This document shows positions 53,347-58,476 of a DNA stretch of 58,476 nt, in pieces. Each line of letters begins with the position of its first letter. Positions within the stretch are counted from its first letter, which is position 1. Both the position numbers and the translations under genes were made by a program. The stretch comes from Prochlorococcus sp. AG-409-M05 (GTDB lineage: Bacteria; Cyanobacteriota; Cyanobacteriia; PCC-6307; Cyanobiaceae), in NCBI GenBank assembly GCA_003215435.1, contig QCKJ01000009.1, forward strand, positions 1 to 58,476, given 5' to 3'. The notes under the pieces were generated by a model, which was not told the origin of the DNA, did not search any database, and saw only the letters and a program-made list of their open reading frames with translations.

Positions 53347-53511
53347 ATGAATAGATATGAGGCTTTCCATTTGCTTTTTTTGCTCGCTCTGCCCGTCATA
53401 TGGTTTACGCCTGGCATCTTGTTAAGAAGATGGCAAGACAAGAAGCTAAAAGAGGCAAAGGAACAGGAACAGGCTCGCGCTATTGCAAGGCTTTATCCAA
53501 AGGATGAGTAG
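53347..53511 (+). CDS. 54-residue single-helix membrane protein
   Basis: ATG 53347: a hydrophobic helix (FHLLFLLALPVIWFTPGILL) followed by a long basic-acidic helix (RRWQDKKLKEAKEQEQARAI) ending RLYPKDE. It precedes the second pcb gene by about 325 bp. The layout suggests a thylakoid or inner-membrane protein with a cytoplasmic helix. The function is unknown. Confidence 0.65.
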   Translation: MNRYEAFHLLFLLALPVIWFTPGILLRRWQDKKLKEAKEQEQARAIARLYPKDE

Positions 53512-53837
53512 TTAAACCCTCCAAAACCCACCGAGCTTTCTTCTTCTAGACATCGCTATATAACAAAACCCCAAAATTGGATTGGTTGAAATTTTGTGCC
53601 TCATCACCGGATCCCATGAGGACTTTGGCTGAGAGAACCCTCTCTAAGAACCCAGTCATAACGGGCTGATAAGAGATTTATACTTTCCTGAGTTTGCCCA
53701 AAGAGTGAAGCATCCTGAGCTCGCCGGTTAGAACCCTTATGCCGCAGTGTTTTACGGATGCTTATTCGCCCCGTCTCAGAAGCACCAGTTGAGTGTAGTG
53801 TGCCAAGCGTATTGCCTTCTTTTACTCTTCTCAAGTT
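53512..53837. promoter_or_regulatory. Long leader/promoter region of pcb copy 2
   Basis: About 325 bp precede the pcb start. The sequence from about 53600 is noticeably more GC-rich than other intergenic DNA and has no frame in the pcb direction that I support. A tataac box near 53562 could be a -10. This suggests a long 5' leader of more than 200 nt. Confidence 0.4.
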
Positions 53838-54914
53838 ATGCAGTCCTATGGAAATCCAAACCCTACCTATGGGTGGTGGGTTGGTAATTCTGTGGTGACC
53901 AGCAGAGCAGGCCGATTTATTGGCTCTCATGTTGGGCATACAGGATTAATTTGCTTCGCAACAGGTGCAAGCACCCTTTGGGAACTTGGACGCTTTGACC
54001 CCTCTGTAGCCTTAGGGCATCAGAGCTCGATATTCCTTGCCCATTTGGCATCAATGGGCATCGGGTTTAACGATGCTGGAGTTTGGACTGGGGAAAACGT
54101 TTTCTTCGTTGCTGTTTTCCACCTGATCTGCTCTACGGTCTATGCAGGGGCTGCGCTATTGCACTCACTTGCGTTTGATCCAGATAACGCTTCTGGTCCA
54201 CTCCCTAACACTTCTAAATTCAAATTAGAATGGGATAACCCTGATAACCAGACATTTATCCTTGGACATCATTTGATTTTCCTTGGTGTAGCAGCCATCT
54301 GGTTTGTTGAGTGGGCAAGGGTTCACGGAATTTACGACCCAGCACTTGGTGCTGTTCGTCAAGTACCTGTCAGTTTTGACCTTGCGGCTACAGGCCGGAT
54401 GGTCTGGAGTCACCAAACAGACTTTTTCTCTATAGATAGCCTTGAAGATGTCATTAATGGACATGCGACATTGGCTTTCCTTGAGATAACCGGTGGTGCT
54501 TTCCATATCGCGACTAAACAAGTTGGTGATTACACCAAGTTCAAAGGTGCAGGCCTTCTTTCTGCAGAAGCTGTTTTGTCTTGGTCATTAGCTGGCCTTG
54601 GCTGGATGGGAATCATCGCTGCTTTCTGGGCTGCAAGCAACACCACTGTTTATCCAACAGAGTTTTTTGGTGAGCCATTGCAATTGAATTTTGGTATTTC
54701 TCCTTACTGGAGTGATACTGGTGATATTTCAGATTGCAAGTACTTCTTAGGCCACACAACTCGTGCGGCTCTAGTAAATGTTCAGTACTACTTTGGATTC
54801 TTCTGCATTCAAGGCCATTTATGGCACGCCTTGCGTGCAATGGGCTTTGACTTCAGGCGCATTGCAACTGCTATTGGAAGCCTTAGTGGTGCAACAGCAA
54901 CTTCTGAAGGCTAG
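53838..54914 (+). CDS. pcb: Pcb divinyl-chlorophyll a/b-binding antenna protein (copy 2)
   Basis: The 358-residue protein has the same six-helix antenna fold as the product of the gene at 30216, with N-terminus MQSYGNPNPTYGWWVGN and conserved histidine ligands in SHVGHTG, LAHLASMG, LGHHLIF, NGHATLAF, FHIATKQ and GHLWHALR. It is clearly diverged in the loops, has four extra residues between helices 3 and 4 (ATGRMV) and a longer C-terminal tail (LSGATATSEG). The two copies may serve different photosystems or different iron or light states, which sequence alone does not tell. It ends in its own terminator. Confidence 0.97.
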   Translation: MQSYGNPNPTYGWWVGNSVVTSRAGRFIGSHVGHTGLICFATGASTLWELGRFDPSVALGHQSSIFLAHLASMGIGFNDAGVWTGENVFFVAVFHLICSTVYAGAALLHSLAFDPDNASGPLPNTSKFKLEWDNPDNQTFILGHHLIFLGVAAIWFVEWARVHGIYDPALGAVRQVPVSFDLAATGRMVWSHQTDFFSIDSLEDVINGHATLAFLEITGGAFHIATKQVGDYTKFKGAGLLSAEAVLSWSLAGLGWMGIIAAFWAASNTTVYPTEFFGEPLQLNFGISPYWSDTGDISDCKYFLGHTTRAALVNVQYYFGFFCIQGHLWHALRAMGFDFRRIATAIGSLSGATATSEG

Positions 54915-54972
54915 TACTTATCATTTCAGGCCTTAATAGGCTTCGAGCCGTACTATCAGAAACCACTTACCT

Positions 54973-54994
54973 AAGCCTCGTCATATGACGGGGC
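54973..54994 (+). terminator. Terminator after pcb copy 2
   Basis: A 10-bp stem with one T-G pair (54973-54982 with 54985-54994 region, cgtc-atat-gacg core) is followed by six T. It lies about 58 bp after the stop. Confidence 0.8.
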
Positions 54995-55080
54995 TTTTTT
55001 GTCAGGGATTTTAAAGAAGTTCGTTTTCTGCTCGCACTTCTACCTTTTAGTCCCTATAACAAAGCACGTATAAAACAAAG

Positions 55081-55401
55081 ATGAAAATGTTTCGTAAAGA
55101 CGAAAAGAAGGCTCTTACAAGAATCGCTTTGCTCACAGTTGGCTGGGGAGTAGGGCTTGATCGTTTTTATGAAGGAAAAGTTAGGGATGGATTTCTGTCA
55201 ATCATCGGCTGGGGATTGATTTTTACAAGTCTGATGCTTCTATCTCCTTGCCATGGCTATGGAGATGCTGGAAAAACAATGACAGAAATGTCATTAAATC
55301 CTTTGATAGTTGCTCCGCTAGGTCTAGGGGGCTATGGAGTGATATTGGTTCTAAGAAAGGCCTTTCGTCTCTTGCGTCAATTCGAAACTGCAGAGGATTA
55401 A
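55081..55401 (+). CDS. TM2-domain-like membrane protein
   Basis: The 106-residue protein has two to three membrane helices. WGVGLDRFYEGKVRDGFLSIIGWGL near 21-45 matches the TM2 domain (G-x-H/D-R-F-Y-x-G turn between two helices). A third helix (LIVAPLGLGGYGVILVL) and a charged tail follow. TM2 proteins are widespread with no defined role. A long hairpin ends the transcript. Confidence 0.75.
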   Translation: MKMFRKDEKKALTRIALLTVGWGVGLDRFYEGKVRDGFLSIIGWGLIFTSLMLLSPCHGYGDAGKTMTEMSLNPLIVAPLGLGGYGVILVLRKAFRLLRQFETAED

Positions 55402-55404
55402 GCT

Positions 55405-55450
55405 GGCTTAGATGTGTTGATCCCTTAAGAGGGATCAACACATCTAAGCC
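55405..55450 (+). terminator. Long perfect hairpin after the TM2-like gene
   Basis: A 21-bp perfect stem (55405-55425 with 55430-55450) closes a 4-base loop, starting 4 bp after the stop at 55401. The T-run downstream is weak. Confidence 0.65.
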
Positions 55451-55586
55451 TTATTGGTGATTTAAGTAATCTAGTTTTCATGAGCGAATAGAAAATCTTC
55501 ACCTGTTTATTCCTATTCTCTTTGACTGAGATTCTTTTTAAATATGATCATTAATACTGTTTGATTTGGTTGGGAATATTGCTTTT

Positions 55587-56645
55587 ATGGATAAATTTAC
55601 GTTCCAACGGCTTACATTCAAAGACTTTTTTAAACCCTGGCTTAGCCCTATATCCTCTTTGGCGGGCTTGATTGCATTAGGGGCATTTGGTTACCGCCTG
55701 ACCGAAGGGTGGGATTTGGGTGATTGCCTATGGATGGTGTTGATCACTATTAGTACAATTGGATTTGGGGAGGTTGAGCCCCTTAGTACTGCTGGAAGAT
55801 TCGTAACAGTACTGATAATTGGAGGCGGATTAGTAGTCGTTCAATTAACCCTTCAACGACTCCTACGTCTTTCTGAATCTGGTTATTTCCGCAGGATGCG
55901 GGAAATAAGGTTTCTTCGCCTTTTACGAAGCATGCAAGATCACGTGATTCTTTGTGGATATGGCCGCATAGGGAAAGAAATTTCTCAGCAGCTTCAATCT
56001 GAGGGAGTACCTATTTTGATTGTTGAAGTAGAGGCCTCTCGTAAGGATGCAGCAGAGGCTAGAGGGTTAAATGTTTTACATGCCGATGCAACTTTAGATG
56101 AGACTTTGCTTCTTGCGGGTATAGATAAATGTAGGAGTCTTGTTGTGACTCTTCCTAATGATGCTGCCAATCTCTACGTGGTTTTAAGTGCAAAGGGCAT
56201 TCGCCCTAAATGTCGACTTATAGCAAGAGCCGAAAGTGAGGAAGCTGCTAACAAGCTGAAGTTGGCAGGAGCAACTGTTGTGGTTAGTCCTTATGTAGCG
56301 GCAGGTCGAACCATGGCTGCGACAGCTTTGCGCCCAATAGCAGTTGATTTTATGGATTTACTAGCTGGCTCTCAATGCGAGATTGAAGAGTTCTTCCTTA
56401 CAACTGACCTAAACAAATTTATGGATTTTAAGAATAGAACTTTGTCACAATTGCAGCTAGGAAGGCAAAGCGGTGCAATGGTACTTGCAATTCGTGATGA
56501 TACAGATTTGACCACAAACCCTGGAGGGAACTTTGAGATAGGCCCTGGTCAGGTCCTTATCGCATTAGGGAGCAAAGTTGAACTAGGACGTTTAAGAGGG
56601 TTGCTTAGTGGGATTCTCATCAATGTAGAGAAGATGAATTGTTGA
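55587..56645 (+). CDS. Two-helix potassium channel with RCK (TrkA-N) domain
   Basis: The protein has two membrane helices with a pore loop: MVLITISTIGFGEVEPLS contains the selectivity filter T-I-G-F-G. A TrkA-N domain follows (HVILCGYGRIGKEISQQL, GLNVLHADATLDETLL, RLIARAESEEAANKLKLAGA), then a TrkA-C-like C-terminus. The layout is that of MthK/Kch-type channels gated by ligand binding to the RCK ring. I chose ATG 55587 (353 residues); TTG 55566 would add 7. The gene is followed by a long hairpin. Confidence 0.93.
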   Translation: MDKFTFQRLTFKDFFKPWLSPISSLAGLIALGAFGYRLTEGWDLGDCLWMVLITISTIGFGEVEPLSTAGRFVTVLIIGGGLVVVQLTLQRLLRLSESGYFRRMREIRFLRLLRSMQDHVILCGYGRIGKEISQQLQSEGVPILIVEVEASRKDAAEARGLNVLHADATLDETLLLAGIDKCRSLVVTLPNDAANLYVVLSAKGIRPKCRLIARAESEEAANKLKLAGATVVVSPYVAAGRTMAATALRPIAVDFMDLLAGSQCEIEEFFLTTDLNKFMDFKNRTLSQLQLGRQSGAMVLAIRDDTDLTTNPGGNFEIGPGQVLIALGSKVELGRLRGLLSGILINVEKMNC

Positions 56646-57006
56646 AATAATCACCTTTTCCAATGAGGGGGGGGTAACTAAATCTCTTTTTAAAAATGGC
56701 TTATTAAAGCTTCTCATTAACCTTTACCGTTGAAAAAAGATTTTTTCAACGGTAAAGGTTAATTTGATAACTCTAAAGCTTCTTCTCGTTATATAGAAGA
56801 CATCATCCTTTAGGCATAGGTCTTTGTACTTTTTAAAGTTAGATTAAGCCAAATCTATACCAAGTATTACAATCTAGAGATCTTACTCTTTGAATGATTA
56901 ACGTCAGCACATTAGCCGGGTGATGGGGATCAGCCGGTTCTAAATATCAGCCTAAAACTAAGTAAATTTACCTGGTTTTACTGGTTAGCACTATCTTTTT
57001 TTTGCT
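56646..57006. other. Intergenic region with a long hairpin
   Basis: About 360 bp. It holds the hairpin at 56716-56763 and a run of eight G near 56668. No gene was seen. Confidence 0.5.
56716..56763 (+). terminator. Very long perfect hairpin after the channel gene
   Basis: A 23-bp perfect stem (56716-56738 with 56741-56763) leaves a nominal 2-base loop. The stem top is a run of A/T pairs that resembles a bidirectional terminator, with T residues at the end of either strand. It lies 70 bp after the stop. Confidence 0.7.
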
Positions 57007-57210
57007 ATGAACCTTGGTTTACTCTTTCTTGAAACCATTTCCACTGGGGTAATTACTAGTGAGGAAATGGAATGGGTTACAAGTAATCAACGTTACTTTA
57101 GTCGACTTGAAAAGGCTACTGCCATAAGGCTAGGCAGGCTTGTAGACCGAGGGGCGATTCAATTAGGTTGTCGATTAAGGCTTTCTGGGGCTTCTTTAAA
57201 AGTCAACTAA
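57007..57210 (+). CDS. Small conserved-type hypothetical protein
   Basis: The 67-residue protein (FLETISTGVITSEEMEWVTS, then RYFSRLEKATAIRLGRLVDR and GAIQLGCRL) has the feel of a compact helical domain with a short beta end. This EEMEWV...FSR-E-ATA-RLGRL-D-G pattern is, as I recall, common among picocyanobacterial small proteins. The function is unknown. A hairpin follows 20 bp later. Confidence 0.7.
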   Translation: MNLGLLFLETISTGVITSEEMEWVTSNQRYFSRLEKATAIRLGRLVDRGAIQLGCRLRLSGASLKVN

Positions 57211-57798
57211 GACTTACGATTAAAAACTATAGATCTAAACTATAAGTACTTGTAGTTTAGATCTACCTTCCGAAAGGCATTGATTATCACGAGGAATGCC
57301 TTCCCTAGAAAAACATATGTGAATCTTTCGTTTTGTTTATGGAGATTTATCTTGAGACAGTTTTCTCAAGATGATTCAGCCTTTTGCAAGATATTTTTTC
57401 TTGGCTGATTATCAAGATGGTTCACTCAGTGGATTAATCTCAAAAAAATATTTCTGACATAGAAAGACTATGCTCCACTCTAAGTCAGAAACAATTAACA
57501 ATTTGGTGAAAATTACCCTTTGAATCAGAGGGTTTTGTCCATTCTAAGCTGATTTTTTATTCCTTGGTAGTAAAAAAGTTATGAAAACCATCGTTGCTAA
57601 AACTTGTAAGAGAATGCTGTGAAACATTGAAAAATTTTAATCTACAGAGATTTAAACTTATCTCTAGGAACTCAACAATCAGACAAATTACCTGTTTTTA
57701 ATTTATTAACTGCTAAGAACATTCTATGTTTATATCTTGCTACTGAGCACATTAAGTGCTAGGCGTAAGATGGTCTGAATTATTAGTGATTAGGTCTT
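57211..57798. other. Hairpin-rich non-coding region
   Basis: About 590 bp with no supported gene but four hairpins: 57230-57265, 57274-57302, 57350-57371 and 57452-57490 (nested). The first is a terminator-like stem; the others have no obvious gene to end. Confidence 0.5.
57230..57265 (+). terminator. Hairpin after the 67-residue gene
   Basis: A 16-bp stem with one G-U (57230-57245 with 57250-57265) closes a 4-base loop, starting 20 bp past the stop. No long T-run. Confidence 0.6.
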
Positions 57799-57972
57799 GT
57801 GTTTTTAATTGCCACGACAGCACAGGCAGACTTCTTATATGCGCTTGCAACAGCAGGTTTTCTTGTGGGAAGCTGGTTTTTAGGGAGGGCTGTAACAATA
57901 ATCACCAAAGGGGCAAACCCTTTGGCTTTCAAGATTAATCAAGCCAAGGATCAAGAGGAAAGAACTCTATGA
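57799..57972 (+). CDS. 57-residue single-helix membrane protein
   Basis: GTG 57799 begins MFLIATTAQADFLYALATAG, continues FLVGSWFLGRAVTIITKGAN and ends in a charged tail (INQAKDQEERTL). One membrane helix. Its stop overlaps the next start by ATGA, so the two small genes are translationally coupled. Confidence 0.6.
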   Translation: MFLIATTAQADFLYALATAGFLVGSWFLGRAVTIITKGANPLAFKINQAKDQEERTL

Positions 57973-58127
57973 AAGGTTTCACTGCAATTTTAGGTCTAGG
58001 TTTTTTAAGCCTAAGCTTCACTCTCCTGAAGAATGAGAAACGACTTTTACATAGGTGTCTGGAATTGGAGATGGCATTAGAAGAGAAGAAAAGAAAAAGA
58101 CGACGCGAACTCCTTTTTGGGAGATAA
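57969..58127 (+). CDS. 52-residue single-helix membrane protein with basic tail
   Basis: ATG 57969 overlaps the previous stop. The product starts MKGFTAILGLGFLSLSFTLL, a helix or signal anchor. A coiled-coil-like segment (RLLHRCLELEMALEE) follows, then a very basic tail (KKRKRRRELLFGR). The tail could bind nucleic acid or acidic lipid. No family recognised. Confidence 0.6.
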   Translation: MKGFTAILGLGFLSLSFTLLKNEKRLLHRCLELEMALEEKKRKRRRELLFGR

Positions 58128-58239
58128 TCCAGCCTGTAATGGCTTTAAGCTCTCTCGACGGTTCTCTTGCTGGCATGTCATTAAGCCATCAAACGCAAAA
58201 TTAAATATTGTTTTTCTATCCTCTTTTACTTGTTGACCA

Positions 58240-58476
58240 ATGCAGTTTTACGTTGTTACTTGCTTAGTCCCTGCTGAGACCCAAGATGAAGGGTATACCA
58301 CTTTCATTAAATACATGGAAGATGGGGCGGAAATGGATAGCTTTGAGGGCTTTGAGCTAGTTGCAAGGTTGCATATGCCTGAATCAGGAGAGTTGTGCAT
58401 TATTTGCAAGGCGGCTGATGCAAAGGCTCTTTTCAAGCATTTTATGTTTTGGCGATCTGCATTTGGTTGCGACTTC
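58240..58476 (+). CDS. DUF3303-like protein, cut by the right edge
   Basis: ATG 58240 opens a frame with no stop before the end of the window (79 codons). MQFYVVTCLVPAETQDEGYT, then EGFELVARLHMPESGELCII, followed by DAKALFKHFMFWRSAFGCDF, fits DUF3303: a small dimeric ferredoxin-like fold found in cyanobacteria. The complete protein should be about 90-100 residues, so only the end is missing. Confidence 0.8.
   Translation, partial: MQFYVVTCLVPAETQDEGYTTFIKYMEDGAEMDSFEGFELVARLHMPESGELCIICKAADAKALFKHFMFWRSAFGCDF

Noticed and set aside
53604-53939. 111-codon leftward frame across the pcb leader and start
   Set aside because: It is antisense to the pcb N-terminus, where codon bias of the real gene keeps the opposite frame open.
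1-58476. CRISPR arrays, prophage, transposases, tRNA or rRNA genes
   Set aside because: I looked for regularly spaced repeats, integrase or transposase motifs and T-loop-like sequences and found none. The 33-bp and 36-bp repeats are within coding frames and lack spacers.

Overview
The window is a chromosomal piece of a low-light-adapted Prochlorococcus-like marine picocyanobacterium. The evidence is two genes for six-helix Pcb chlorophyll-binding antenna proteins (30216-31259 and 53838-54914), a cytochrome c6 gene, low G+C, a high density of very small proteins, and families typical of marine picocyanobacteria (DUF1651, DUF3721, DUF2862, Nif11-like, DUF3303). The clade assignment is inference; no rRNA or tRNA gene was recognised.

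Bases 1-16442 form an AT-rich surface-polysaccharide island. It contains glycosyltransferases, a GtrA-like membrane protein, a PhyH-type oxygenase, two radical SAM enzymes, and a CDP-deoxysugar pathway (DegT/E1-like dehydratase, rfbF, rfbG, C-methyltransferase-like protein, SDR). An HpcH/HpaI-type lyase and a leftward Nudix, HAD and TPP-enzyme module follow. The TPP enzyme beside rfbF and rfbG recalls YerE of yersiniose A synthesis. The DegT-family enzyme has His183 where aminotransferases have the PLP lysine, but lacks the [2Fe-2S] cysteines of E1/RfbH. I infer a branched 3,6-dideoxyhexose pathway with a ColD-like dehydration step.

Bases 17000-30000 hold mostly small and hypothetical genes: a protein made of 33-bp repeats, a DUF3721 pair (one with a glycine-pentad repeat), a DUF481 outer-membrane protein, an AbrB-family membrane protein, a lone glycosyltransferase, an SDR, a lysine/alanine-rich repeat protein, a DCC-family protein and an outer-membrane barrel. 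The first pcb gene is at 30216.

Bases 31300-46600 continue with a decayed gene, a DUF2862 protein, a Nif11-like protein, rubredoxin, a beta-hydroxyacid dehydrogenase, a zinc-uptake locus (permease, Zur-type regulator, ATPase), a DUF938 methyltransferase-like protein and a Yfr2-like ncRNA. Cytochrome c6 is at 46711. A second short glycosylation cluster (GtrA-like, GT2, PMT-like) lies at 47360-49888.

The right part (50000-58476) is rich in proteins of 45-75 residues with one membrane helix, several too short for ordinary gene callers. Two of them share an acidic stretch followed by GGGMLQPV. The second pcb gene, a TM2-like protein, a K+ channel with a TrkA-N domain, and a DUF3303 gene cut by the right edge complete the window. 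Several transcription units end in unusually long perfect hairpins (16-23 bp), and a few gaps hold nested hairpins that could be small RNAs.
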